Below, one piece after another: positions 1-8,311 of a stretch of DNA of 64,000 bases. Location of the stretch: NCBI GenBank assembly GCA_963780795.1, contig CAWADH010000005.1, positions 248,001-312,000 on the forward strand, read 5' to 3'. The translations under genes and the position numbers were made by a program. The notes beneath the pieces are model-generated. The model was not told where the DNA came from, did no database searches, and saw only the letters and a program-made list of their open reading frames with translations. Source of the DNA: DATJGR01 sp963780795. GTDB lineage: Bacteria; Pseudomonadota; Gammaproteobacteria; Pseudomonadales; Azotimanducaceae. The first letter of the stretch is position 1, and each line of letters opens with the position of its first letter.

Positions 1-1377
1 CAGCTCCGCCATCTCCGCTTCCCAGTCGCGCACGTCGAATGGCCGTTGCGCGAAGCCGGTCCATAGCGCCCGACCGTCGGCGCGCATCGTCGTTCTCCTG
101 CATAGCTCTCCCAACAGCACGACCATGCCGACCCCGGCCATGAACGGCACCCGCACCAAGCCGCCGCGCGCAATCGGCGCGAACAGGTCCAGCGCCTTGA
201 TGCCGCTGAACAGCACCCGCGTATCCGACGCTTCGACGCGCTCCACGCTCTCGAGCGCGTTACCTGGCATCGCCCGCGATTCGATCGACGAAGCCAGTTC
301 GCCGTGCCCGTTCGCCTTCGCCCAGTCGGCGGGCGTATGTCCGCGCGCATCGACTGCGTCCGCGCGCGCGCCATGCGCCATCAGTTCCATCGCCACGTCG
401 CGGTAACCGCGCATCGCCGCAACGTGCAACGGCGCGTTGCCGGATGCGGCGACGACGTTCGGATTCGCACCGCGCCGAAGCAGCTCGCGCAGGTGTTCGA
501 TCCGGTTCAGCAATGCGGCTGCCCACACCGGCGATTCCGCGGTCACGCAGCCGCACACGCCGTCCACGTCGGCGCCGGCATCGAGCAGCAGCGTCTGCAT
601 TGCAAGGTCGTCGCGTTCGATCGCCGTGAGCAGCGCGGTAGCGCGCGACGCGAACGGCAACACGCCGTCGTACACGAGGCTGGGTTCCCATTGTTGTTGC
701 GCGTGGGCCAGTTCTGGCGTGCGCTTCAACATCTGCCCGACGCGGGCTTTGTCACCAGCGCGCAGCGCGATGAAGAATGTCACCTCGTCGGCGAACTCGC
801 CGGTGCGCGACGGCCGCAGCGTGTCGATGGTGTTCTGCATGAGTCGGTCTCCTTCTTCTCGCAGCCGCGAGCGGGCGCGACGCAATCGTTTCTTGACGGT
901 GGAGAGCGGAAGTTCGAGGAAATCCGCGAGCGCGGGTCCCGACACCTCCGCGAAATAGTGCAGCGCCACGACGAGCCGCTCCTTCGCCGGCAGACCTTCC
1001 ACGGCGAGGCGCAGCCACTCGACCCGCTCGGCCGCGGCGACCTCCGCGTCGGGTTCGCTGATTGCGGCCGGCACATCGAGCGCGAACTCGAGCGGCGCGA
1101 GTCTCCCGCGCGGTCGCCGCGTCACCCGGTCACAGTGCTTGACGACCAGCGTGCGCAGCCACGCCGGAAAGGCCGCGGGTTCGCGCAATTCCTTCAGATG
1201 CAGATGCGCATCCAGAAACGCTTCCTGGGTGGCGTCGCGAGCCAATTCGATTTCAGTAAGCCAGCCGAAGGCGGTGCCCACCGCCAGATCCTGGAATTCG
1301 ACGACGAGTTCGGCGAAAGCGGCCAGGTCGCCGCGTTGCGCGCGTTCGACGACGGCAATGTAGGGCCGGTTGGTCAC
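1..1377 (-). CDS. Sigma-70-like / ankyrin / F1-ATPase-beta-like fusion protein (3' end outside window)
   Basis: An open frame of 459 codons without a stop runs off the left edge. Residues about 1-85 look like sigma region 2 (RAQRGDLAAFAELV, ARDATQEAFLDAHLHL), and residues 112-175 look like region 4 with a helix-turn-helix (LPAKERLVVALHYF, LELPLSTVKKRLRRARSRL). This is the layout of ECF factors. Residues about 195-360 carry ankyrin-type repeats (ANPNVVAASGNAPLHVAAMRG, then ADAVDARGHTPADWAKANG). From residue 389 the chain changes to LFSGIKALDLFAPIARGG, which matches the segment before the P-loop of ATP synthase beta. In the P-loop itself (residues 412-419, FMAGVGMV) the Lys and Thr of GGAGVGKT are lost. 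The GTG at 1377 gives the usual sigma-factor N-terminus, but no strong ribosome site is visible and the frame stays open upstream. The domain calls are by eye. The end of the protein is unknown. Confidence 0.8.
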   Translation of the reverse strand, partial: MTNRPYIAVVERAQRGDLAAFAELVVEFQDLAVGTAFGWLTEIELARDATQEAFLDAHLHLKELREPAAFPAWLRTLVVKHCDRVTRRPRGRLAPLEFALDVPAAISEPDAEVAAAERVEWLRLAVEGLPAKERLVVALHYFAEVSGPALADFLELPLSTVKKRLRRARSRLREEGDRLMQNTIDTLRPSRTGEFADEVTFFIALRAGDKARVGQMLKRTPELAHAQQQWEPSLVYDGVLPFASRATALLTAIERDDLAMQTLLLDAGADVDGVCGCVTAESPVWAAALLNRIEHLRELLRRGANPNVVAASGNAPLHVAAMRGYRDVAMELMAHGARADAVDARGHTPADWAKANGHGELASSIESRAMPGNALESVERVEASDTRVLFSGIKALDLFAPIARGGLVRVPFMAGVGMVVLLGELCRRTTMRADGRALWTGFAQRPFDVRDWEAEMAEL

Positions 1378-1452
1378 GGCAATCCGATCGCTGACTGTGT
1401 AGCGAATAAGACCCCAATGGAGCGGGTCAGGATACCGCCGGACGGGGAAAAA

Positions 1453-1626
1453 TCAGCGAATGGGGCCGAACGAGATCAGACCGAGCAGCCAGCACCGAAC
1501 GTGGCGGCGGACAGTCGGATTCTTCTGCAGACGACGCAGCGATTGGCGCCAGCTGCTGGCGTGTTCCGCTGCCACGCTGGGTACGCCGCCGTTACGCGTT
1601 TCGTCGTTGTGCTGATGCAGATCCAT
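1453..1626 (-). CDS. Possible 57-aa hypothetical protein
   Basis: The 418-base stretch between the sigma-fusion start and the next gene contains only this minus-strand frame of possible interest. It has a fairly GC-rich third position like its neighbours, and a basic, tryptophan-containing C-terminal half (SWRQSLRRLQKNPTVRRHV). No Shine-Dalgarno precedes the ATG, and I do not recognise a family. The same frame is open further upstream to 1758. It may equally be non-coding, and no other feature was seen in this gap. Confidence 0.2.
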   Translation of the reverse strand: MDLHQHNDETRNGGVPSVAAEHASSWRQSLRRLQKNPTVRRHVRCWLLGLISFGPIR

Positions 1627-1795
1627 GCTGCATTCATACCGTGCGCACTGTCGCCGTTCGAAGCGGCCGCCACCGACATTCGTGTCAGTCGACGCCGCAC
1701 GGATCTGTAGGCACGCTTCCCCGACGGCCGGATTGCTTTGATCGCGTCGCCGCTTCATCGTGCGTGTAACCGTTCATCACCGCAGGGAAAAACCC

Positions 1796-2605
1796 ATGTC
1801 GAATCCCAGGCTCGAAGGCCGCGTCGCGATCATCACCGGCGGCGCCAGCGGCCTCGGCCGCGCGAGCGCGCGCCGTTTCGCGGAAGAAGGCGCCGATCTG
1901 GTGCTGGCCGATCTGAATCCGGAGCGCGGCGCCGAAGCAAAACGGGAGATCGAAGCGAGCTTCAATCGGCGCGCCGTGTTCGTGACCGCCGATGTCGGGC
2001 GCGAAGAAGACATCGACACGCTGGTGCGTCGCGCCGTGGAAGAATTCGGCCGCATCGACTGCGTGCTGGCGGCCGCCGGCGTATCGAACGCGCATTACGT
2101 GAGCGGCGAAGTGCGTGTGCGTTCCGAAGATCCCACCGCGAACTACCTGATCAACAAACCGGTCGCCGATTGGGAACGCGTGCTGAAGATCAACCTGACC
2201 GGCGTGATGCTCACCGACCGGGCCGTGGCGCGGCACATGATCGAAGCCGGCATCAAAGGCAGCATCATCAACATCGCGTCGGTGGCGGCGCGCGTGCCGT
2301 TGCCGGGCGGTGCCGACTACAACGTGTCGAAAGCCGGCGTCGAGATGCTGACGAAGGTGCTCGCGATGGAGCTGGTCGGGCACGGCATCCGCGTCAACGC
2401 CATCGGCCCGGGATTCATCGAAACGCCGATGACGCAAGGCATGCGCGACGATCCCGAGGGACGTCAGATGATGATGGCCATGACGCCAATGGGTCGCCTG
2501 GGCAAGCCGCTCGAAATCGCCAACACCGCGGTGTTTCTCGCGAGCGACGAATCCTCGTACTTCACCGGACAGACGCTGTTCCCGAGCGGCGGCATGATGG
2601 TGTGA
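1796..2605 (+). CDS. Short-chain dehydrogenase/reductase
   Basis: A 269-aa NAD(P)-dependent oxidoreductase of the classical SDR family. The cofactor loop TGGASGLGRA lies near residue 15. The catalytic Ser-Tyr-Lys is seen in IASVAARVPLPGGADYNVSK, and PGFIETPM follows as in the family. The usual NNAG is replaced by AAAG. An extra stretch of about 20 residues (SEDPTANYLINKPVADW) sits between the fourth strand and the following helix. The ATG at 1796 was chosen over an upstream start at 1760 because CAGGGAAAA precedes it and the family N-terminus begins here. The gene stands alone and converges with the aquaporin. Its substrate is unknown. Confidence 0.9.
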   Translation: MSNPRLEGRVAIITGGASGLGRASARRFAEEGADLVLADLNPERGAEAKREIEASFNRRAVFVTADVGREEDIDTLVRRAVEEFGRIDCVLAAAGVSNAHYVSGEVRVRSEDPTANYLINKPVADWERVLKINLTGVMLTDRAVARHMIEAGIKGSIINIASVAARVPLPGGADYNVSKAGVEMLTKVLAMELVGHGIRVNAIGPGFIETPMTQGMRDDPEGRQMMMAMTPMGRLGKPLEIANTAVFLASDESSYFTGQTLFPSGGMMV

Positions 2606-2619
2606 ACCGCAAACGACGA

Positions 2620-2637
2620 CGCCGGCATCGGCCGGCG
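2620..2637. terminator. GC-rich stem-loop between convergent genes
   Basis: CGCCGGC and GCCGGCG form a perfect 7-bp stem around an ATCG loop, between the convergent SDR and aquaporin stops. There is no T-run on either side, so this is only a possible terminator that could serve both strands. Confidence 0.4.
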
Positions 2638-2662
2638 CCGCGTGCGGGTCAGCGCATCCGGA

Positions 2663-3355
2663 TCAGTCTTTCTCGAACCACCGGTAAATGAAGCCGGCCA
2701 GTGCCGCGCCGATGATCGGCGCCACCCAGAACATCCACAGCTGCGCGATCGCCCAGCCGCCGACGATCAGCGCCGGACCGGTGCTGCGCGCCGGATTCAC
2801 GGACGTGTTCGTCACCGGAATGCTGATCAGGTGGATCAGCGTGAGCCCGAGACCGATCGCGATCGGCGCGAAGCCCGCCGGTGCGCGCTTGTCGGTCGCG
2901 CCGAGAATGATCAGCAGGAACATCAGCGTCATCACCACTTCGGTGACAAAGCCTGCCGCCTCGGAGTATTTGCCCGGCGAGTGATCGCCGTAGCCGTTCG
3001 ACGCGAGTCCGCCGCTCAGATCGAATCCGGCCTGACCGCTGGCGATGAAGTAGAGCAACGCCGCCGCAACGATTGCACCGAGTACCTGCGCGATGATGTA
3101 TGCGGGCAATTCGGCTGCCTTGAAGCGGCCGCCGCATACGAGCCCGACGCTAACGGCCGGATTGAGGTGACAGCCCGAGATGTGGCCGATCGCGAAAGCC
3201 ATCGTCAACACCGTCAATCCGAATGCCAGCGCAACACCCAGCAGACCGATGCCCACCTGTGGAAACGCCGCCGCCAGGACCGCGCTGCCGCAACCCCCCA
3301 ACACCAACCAGAACGTGCCGATGAATTCCGCGGCACTGCGTTTTGCCAACGACAT
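2663..3355 (-). CDS. aqpZ: Aquaporin Z, water channel
   Basis: A 230-aa inner-membrane protein with six hydrophobic segments and both half-helix NPA motifs (residues 65-67 in HLNPAVSV, and 187-189 in TNTSVNPARS). His175 and Arg190 of the selectivity filter are present, and the segment HLISIPVTNTSVNPARST is nearly the same as in E. coli AqpZ, so this is a water-selective channel rather than a glycerol facilitator. The ATG at 3355 is preceded by GAGGGGAC, a strong ribosome site, so the 12 codons open upstream are not used. It lies downstream of pqiC on the same strand, about 108 bases away. Confidence 0.95.
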   Translation of the reverse strand: MSLAKRSAAEFIGTFWLVLGGCGSAVLAAAFPQVGIGLLGVALAFGLTVLTMAFAIGHISGCHLNPAVSVGLVCGGRFKAAELPAYIIAQVLGAIVAAALLYFIASGQAGFDLSGGLASNGYGDHSPGKYSEAAGFVTEVVMTLMFLLIILGATDKRAPAGFAPIAIGLGLTLIHLISIPVTNTSVNPARSTGPALIVGGWAIAQLWMFWVAPIIGAALAGFIYRWFEKD

Positions 3356-3463
3356 GTCCCCTCCTCGTATCTTCTTCTTTGAACGTTCCACGCCGCGACC
3401 GCGACGCCCGGCTAACCTACGCCATCATCGCGATCCACTTCAATCTGGCTTTTATTCCAGCGA

Positions 3464-4075
3464 TCAGTTCGCGACGGACTGTGCCAGCCGTTGCGCGATC
3501 TCGCGGCTGACGCTCGCCAGCACGCGCACCTGAGCCGCGACCAGAGCATCGTAAGGGTCGCCTGACGGCTGCACCGACTCGCGAACGTTGCTGCGTCCGG
3601 TGATCGGCGCCGACTCGCCGCCGCGCGATTTGATGGTCCACACCACTTCCATCGCGGCGGCCTCGCTCACGACCATGTCGAAGCGTTGCACGTCGAGCGA
3701 CACGTCGAACTGCGCGGTATTCGCCGCGCTCTGCGTCATCGGCGTCACGCGCGCGCCGTCGAGATCGCGACTGAGATACCCCGCCACCGACTCTGCAATG
3801 CCGCTCTTCAGCGATTCGGCCCAGCGACGCGACTCGAGCACCACCACGCGATTCGGCCCATCGCGAACGACGAACTGCGGTCTGTTGACCGTTTCCGGAA
3901 TGCTCACCGGCCCCACCGCGATCGAATGCGCGAACGGCACGGTCACGATCGATTCGGTTGCGGCGTAAGCCTCTGGCGTGAGCGTATAGAATTGCGCCGG
4001 CGGCGACGTCGAACACGCGGTCAGCAGCATCGCCAACAAAATCACTCTGCCGCGTGCGAATTTAGACGCCATCAT
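3464..4075 (-). CDS. pqiC: PqiC-like outer-membrane lipoprotein
   Basis: A 203-aa lipoprotein with an N-terminal hydrophobic segment and the lipobox LLTAC (Cys21), followed by the PqiC/YmbA (DUF330) pattern SPPAQFYTLTPE, then SIAVGPVSIPETVNRPQFVVR. In E. coli the Pqi complex links inner and outer membranes and is thought to move lipids; PqiC is its outer-membrane anchor. The ATG shares one base with the TAA of pqiB (TAATG), so the two are translationally coupled. This is the last gene of the pqi operon. Confidence 0.92.
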   Translation of the reverse strand: MMASKFARGRVILLAMLLTACSTSPPAQFYTLTPEAYAATESIVTVPFAHSIAVGPVSIPETVNRPQFVVRDGPNRVVVLESRRWAESLKSGIAESVAGYLSRDLDGARVTPMTQSAANTAQFDVSLDVQRFDMVVSEAAAMEVVWTIKSRGGESAPITGRSNVRESVQPSGDPYDALVAAQVRVLASVSREIAQRLAQSVAN

Positions 4076-5673
4076 TACTTCTGATCCTCTTGCTTGCCGC
4101 GAATGAATGCTTCCGGGTGGCGCTGGATATAGTCGAGCAGGTCGCGCATCGACGCAGTAGCACGCGTGAGTTCCTGAAGCGTGTCGCGCAGGTCGGCCTG
4201 CAGCGGTGCGTCCGTCGCGAGCGTTGCCTGCGCGGCGCGCAGCGTACGGCTGGCATCGCCCATCACGTCTTTCGCCGCAGGCGCTACGTCGGTGTCGAGC
4301 CGTTTCAGCAACGTCCGCGCGTCGGCGAGCGTGCCTTCGAGTTCCTTCGCGATCTGCTCGATCGGAATCGCATCGAGCTTCTTCGTCAGGCCGCCGACCA
4401 TCGCCTGCAGTTCGCCGAACGTTCCCTGCGTGGTCGGCAACTGCGGCGGCGACTGATCCCAGTCGAGCCTGGCCCTGGGCGCCTGCGGGAAGAAATCGAG
4501 CGCGATGTAGAGCTGGCCGGTGAGCAGATTGCCGGTGCGCAACTGCGCGCGCAGTCCCTGCGCAACGAGTGCGTCGAGCCGCCCATGTTCCTCGGCTTCC
4601 GACGGCGGTCGCGTCATCGTGGCGCCGCGCACCCGCGAGCGCAGCCGTTCAGGATAGAGGTCGACCACCACCGGAAAGCTGAACCGCGCGGTATCGGGAT
4701 CGAACTCCAGGTCGACCGACTTCACTTCGCCGAGCGTGATGCCGTGGAAATCGATCGGCGCACCGGGTGCGAGTCCGCGCAGCGACTCCGCGAAGTAGAG
4801 CTGCATCGTCAGCACTTCGGTGTCGGTGTGGTGCATCGCCGTTGCCCGGTCGCTGACGAGGTTGAACGTCGTCTCGGCCGGCGCCGGGTCGGCCGGCGGC
4901 AGATCGGGCGGCGCCTGGAAAGCGACGCCGCCCGCGATGATCGCTGCGAGCGATGCCGTATCCACTTTGACGCCGGTCGCATCGAGCGAGATGTCTATAC
5001 CGCTCGCGTGCCAGAAGCGCGTATTCGACGTGACGTACTGATCGTATGGCGCGTTCACGAACACCTGCAGCGAAACGCCGCGGCCATCCGGGTCGAGCGC
5101 GAACGACACCACCTGCCCGACTTCGATGCGCCGGTAATAAAGGGGCGAGCCGATACCGAGCGAACCGATCTCGTCGCTGTGCAACAGATAGCGCGTGCCC
5201 GGCACGCCGGCCGTAACGATCGGTGGCACTTCGAGGCCGACGAAGGCGCGGCGCGCTCTATTCGACTTGCCGATGTCCACGCCGAGATACGAACCCGAGA
5301 ACAACGTGCCGAGCCCGGTGACGCTGCTCGATGACACGCGCGGCTTCACCACCCAGAAGCGCGTGTCTTCCACCAGCAGGTTCGATGCTTCCTTTGCGAA
5401 CTGCGCTTCTGCGATCACGCCGCTGTCGTCGCGCGCGAGCGCCACGTGCGTGATCAACCCGACTTCGACGTCTTTGTAGCGGATCTTCGTCTTACCCGCC
5501 TCGAGACCTTCCGCCGTTCGAAACGAAATCGTCACGGTGGGGCCTTGCGCGAGGATCGTGGTGATCGCGATGTACGCACCGACCACCGCCGCAACGAGCG
5601 GAATGATCCAGACGAGCTGAATGCGCCGCCGCGGCGGCTCGAGTACGGCGTCGGGAATCTCGAGATCAGGCAC
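4075..5673 (-). CDS. pqiB: PqiB-like MCE-domain protein
   Basis: A 532-aa protein with one N-terminal transmembrane helix (residues about 20-42) and a periplasmic region holding three MCE domains. Each domain starts with the typical hydrophobic strand and a G-x-K/P pattern (TISFRTAEGLEAGKTKIRYKDVEVG; then the SLGIGSPLYYRRIEVGQV and GLAPGAPIDFHGITLGEV segments). The C-terminal 100 residues are helical and would extend the tunnel as in E. coli PqiB. The GTG at 5673 is preceded by GGGAG. It overlaps the upstream pqiA C-half gene by 8 bases. It is expected to form a lipid-conducting hexamer between PqiA and PqiC. Confidence 0.94.
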   Translation of the reverse strand: MPDLEIPDAVLEPPRRRIQLVWIIPLVAAVVGAYIAITTILAQGPTVTISFRTAEGLEAGKTKIRYKDVEVGLITHVALARDDSGVIAEAQFAKEASNLLVEDTRFWVVKPRVSSSSVTGLGTLFSGSYLGVDIGKSNRARRAFVGLEVPPIVTAGVPGTRYLLHSDEIGSLGIGSPLYYRRIEVGQVVSFALDPDGRGVSLQVFVNAPYDQYVTSNTRFWHASGIDISLDATGVKVDTASLAAIIAGGVAFQAPPDLPPADPAPAETTFNLVSDRATAMHHTDTEVLTMQLYFAESLRGLAPGAPIDFHGITLGEVKSVDLEFDPDTARFSFPVVVDLYPERLRSRVRGATMTRPPSEAEEHGRLDALVAQGLRAQLRTGNLLTGQLYIALDFFPQAPRARLDWDQSPPQLPTTQGTFGELQAMVGGLTKKLDAIPIEQIAKELEGTLADARTLLKRLDTDVAPAAKDVMGDASRTLRAAQATLATDAPLQADLRDTLQELTRATASMRDLLDYIQRHPEAFIRGKQEDQK

Positions 5674-6283
5674 GTTCGTCTCCCAGAGGATCCCAGATCG
5701 AACGGGGATCGAAAGTCATCGCGGCCGACATCGTCAGCACCACGACCGCACCGAACGCGACGGCGCCCGGCCCCGGCTGAATCGCCGCCAGTGTTTGCAG
5801 TTGCACCAGCGCGACGAGAATGGTCACCACGTAGATGTCCATCATCGACCAGCGGCCGACGAACTCGACGAGGCGATAAAGGCGCAGGCGCTGCATCGGT
5901 TGCCACGTGGAGCGGCGCTGCGCCGATGCGACGAGAATCGTCATGGCGATCAGCTTCAGTAGCGGCACGGTGACACTGGCGAAGAACACCAGCAGCGCGA
6001 GCGGCCACGAGCCGCTGGTCCACAGGAAGATGACGCCGCTCATGATCGTGTCGTCCTGCGACGACAACAGCGTGCTGGTCTTCATGATCGGCAACACGTT
6101 CGCCGGGATGTACATGATGTATGCAGCGATCAGCAGCGCCCACGTACGCGCCAGGCTGTTCGGCTTGCGGACGTGCAGCGTGGCGGCGCAGCGCGGGCAG
6201 TGAGCGTGCCGCGACGGATCCGGCAACCGGCACAGCAGGCCGCAACCGTGGCAACCGATGTAACCCGCTTGCGCTGCGTTCAC
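5666..6283 (-). CDS. pqiA: PqiA family membrane protein (C-terminal half equivalent)
   Basis: A 205-aa protein with one PqiA unit: an N-terminal zinc-ribbon-like CX2C...CX2C (CHGCGLLC ... CPRC), then four hydrophobic segments with the family pattern (YIPANVLPIM, LVEFVGRWSMMDIYVV). E. coli PqiA carries two such units in one chain of about 420 residues. Here the two units are separate genes that overlap in GTGA at 6280-6283. The start is that GTG. The product should be the inner-membrane partner of PqiB. Confidence 0.92.
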   Translation of the reverse strand: MNAAQAGYIGCHGCGLLCRLPDPSRHAHCPRCAATLHVRKPNSLARTWALLIAAYIMYIPANVLPIMKTSTLLSSQDDTIMSGVIFLWTSGSWPLALLVFFASVTVPLLKLIAMTILVASAQRRSTWQPMQRLRLYRLVEFVGRWSMMDIYVVTILVALVQLQTLAAIQPGPGAVAFGAVVVLTMSAAMTFDPRSIWDPLGDERA

Positions 6284-6876
6284 GCGAGACGCTCGATGCG
6301 CGTCCAGAGACGGATCGGATCAAACGCGTTGCCGAGCGCCGCGAACACTACCACCAGCACCGCGAATGCCCACAACGCCACGCCGGTAACGACGTGCGCC
6401 ATGTGCGCGAGCTTCACGAGCGACACGAGGATGCCGAGGATGAACACCTCGACCATGCCCCACGGCTTGACGACCTGAAACAGCCGCAACGGAAACTCGA
6501 CGAACGGCGGCACCGTGCCGAAGTGCAGTGGCAGCAGCACATACAGCATCGCTGCGATCTGCGTGGCCGGCACCACGATCACCGTCACGAACACCAGCGC
6601 CGCGACGAGCTGCACGTCTTCGCGCCACAGTTCGCGCACAGCATGCAGCAGCGTGGTGGTGATGCGGTTGCCCTGCACCTCGAGCACCACCATCGGATAG
6701 AGGTTGGCGATGACGAACAGGATCAGCGCCGTCACCGCGAGCGCCAGCGCCAGACTGATGTCGTAAGGGCCGAGCCGGTGCAGACGCGCACCGCAGCGAT
6801 GACAAACCACCGCGCCGCCCGGCGCGTCCGGCATGCGTTGCAACGCGTCGCACTCGTGACAGGCGATCAGACTCAT
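6280..6876 (-). CDS. pqiA: PqiA family membrane protein (N-terminal half equivalent)
   Basis: A 198-aa first gene of the pqi operon. It has paired Cys motifs (CHECDALQ ... CHRCGARL) and four hydrophobic segments (NLYPMVVLEVQG, VVKPWGMVEVFILGILVS), which are the diagnostic PqiA sequences. The ATG at 6876 puts the Cys motif close to the N-terminus as in PqiA; six extra codons are open upstream to 6894. It diverges from the NagB-like gene across about 58 bases, so both promoters must lie in that short region. Splitting of PqiA into two proteins is also known for other proteobacteria. Confidence 0.9.
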   Translation of the reverse strand: MSLIACHECDALQRMPDAPGGAVVCHRCGARLHRLGPYDISLALALAVTALILFVIANLYPMVVLEVQGNRITTTLLHAVRELWREDVQLVAALVFVTVIVVPATQIAAMLYVLLPLHFGTVPPFVEFPLRLFQVVKPWGMVEVFILGILVSLVKLAHMAHVVTGVALWAFAVLVVVFAALGNAFDPIRLWTRIERLA

Positions 6877-6934
6877 GCCGTACTGTAAACGCATCGCGCG
6901 CTGTCGGGCAGGCTATCATTCGCACCCCGCGCCC

Positions 6935-7756
6935 ATGTCACCGGAAGCTGCGTTGCGTAGTTCGATCCCCCTCAGCGTATTCAGCGACGCCGACGCGGCA
7001 GGTGAGTTCACGGCGCGCGAAACGCTCGCAAGGCTCGAACGCGCACGCGCGCAACGCGGCGTCATGACGCTCGGTTGTCCCGGCGGCCGTTCTCTGCGCA
7101 CCACATATCGCGCGTTTGCGCGTCTGGCTGCGCAGCGCACCGTCGACCTGCGATCGCTGCACATCGTGATGATGGACGAGTACGTCGAGGCGCGCGGCGA
7201 ACGCTGGGCGTTGTGTTCACGCGACGCTCACTACAGTTGCTATCGATTCGGCGACGCGGAGATCCGACGGCTCTTCAACGCGCATCTGCCGGATGCATTG
7301 CACGTGCCCGCGACGCATGTGCACGTGCCCGATCCGAACGCTCCGCTCGATTACGAGTCGCTGATCGAAAGCCTCGGCGGCATCGACGTGTTTCTGCTCG
7401 CGTCGGGCGCCAGCGACGGGCACGTCGCCTTCAATCCGCAGAGTTGCGCGCTCAGCGAGCGAACGCGCATCGTCGAACTCGCGGACGCCACACGGCGCGA
7501 CAACCTCGGCACGTTTCCGCAGTTCTCCGATCTCTCGGAGGTGCCCCGCTTCGGCGTCAGCGTCGGTCCGGCCACGATCGCCGCGCATTCGCACGCGACA
7601 ATTCTGGTGCTGCTCGGCGAAGGCAAAGCGGAAGCGATGCGGCGCGTGACTGCCGCGACACGCTACGACCCGGACTGGCCGGCGAGCGTCGTACTCGAGT
7701 GCGCCGATGCACAGATCGTTGCCGATCACCCTGCCGCGGGATTGCGGCGCGACTGA
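6935..7756 (+). CDS. NagB-like glucosamine-6-phosphate deaminase/isomerase
   Basis: A 273-aa protein with the hallmarks of the sugar-phosphate isomerase/deaminase fold: a phosphate loop (LGCPGGRS), the MMDEYVE segment carrying the catalytic Asp, and ASGASDGHVAFNP, which corresponds to the family's GxGxDGHxAFNEP with Asp-Gly-His kept. Known members convert glucosamine-6-phosphate to fructose-6-phosphate and ammonia. The Gly/Ala changes around the motif leave the exact substrate open. The ATG at 6935 was chosen because the frame upstream would overlap the divergent pqiA start. No amino-sugar genes lie nearby. Confidence 0.8.
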   Translation: MSPEAALRSSIPLSVFSDADAAGEFTARETLARLERARAQRGVMTLGCPGGRSLRTTYRAFARLAAQRTVDLRSLHIVMMDEYVEARGERWALCSRDAHYSCYRFGDAEIRRLFNAHLPDALHVPATHVHVPDPNAPLDYESLIESLGGIDVFLLASGASDGHVAFNPQSCALSERTRIVELADATRRDNLGTFPQFSDLSEVPRFGVSVGPATIAAHSHATILVLLGEGKAEAMRRVTAATRYDPDWPASVVLECADAQIVADHPAAGLRRD

Positions 7757-7897
7757 GCGCCGTCGTGGCCGTCTTACGATCTGGTTGCGATCTTGTGGTG
7801 AGTCAACCCCGGCGAGTCTGTTAGTCTCTGCGCCATTCTGCATTCCAGAACGCATAGACGCGCCCGCAGCGCGCACAACCGGAGGACGTTTCAAATC

Positions 7898-8311
7898 ATG
7901 GTTCGAGCATCCGCCCTATGGGGCGCAGCCGCCGCATGTGTGGCATCCACCGCCGCGTCGGCGTCGGCCTCGATGGACACCGCGGCCGAAGCGAACTGGA
8001 GTTCGCTATCGGTTCTGGTTCTCGCCACCTTCGTCGGCCTCGGCGTCATCGGTCGCGTGTCGCGGCTGCTGCACACGCCGCTGATGTCGCTGACGAACGC
8101 GATCTCGGCGATCTCCGTCGTCGGTTCGATTCTGATCGCGGGCTCCGACTATCCGCCGACCATCCGCATTCTCGGCGCCATCGCGCTGTTCGCCTCGATG
8201 ACCAACATCGTCAGCGGCTTCCTGATCACCGAGCGGATGATCCGCATGTTCAAGGAACGCGGCGAAGCGAAGGGTGGAGTTAAAGGCGCGGTTCAGGGAG
8301 AGAAGCGATGA
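7898..8311 (+). CDS. pntA2: NAD(P) transhydrogenase subunit alpha part 2 (membrane domain)
   Basis: A 137-aa protein with an N-terminal hydrophobic segment and three further membrane helices, containing SRLLHTPLMSLTNAISAISVVG, which is characteristic of the alpha-2 membrane domain of proton-translocating transhydrogenase. It overlaps pntB in ATGA (8308-8311). GGAGG lies 12 bases before the ATG, a longer gap than usual. The NAD-binding alpha-1 subunit that must complete the enzyme is not in the window: upstream is the NagB-like gene. Confidence 0.93.
   Translation: MVRASALWGAAAACVASTAASASASMDTAAEANWSSLSVLVLATFVGLGVIGRVSRLLHTPLMSLTNAISAISVVGSILIAGSDYPPTIRILGAIALFASMTNIVSGFLITERMIRMFKERGEAKGGVKGAVQGEKR

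Noticed and set aside
304..1710. Plus-strand frame of 468 codons opposite the sigma fusion
   Set aside because: It is antisense to a gene with clear sigma and ankyrin motifs and has arginine/histidine-rich composition typical of antisense GC-rich frames.
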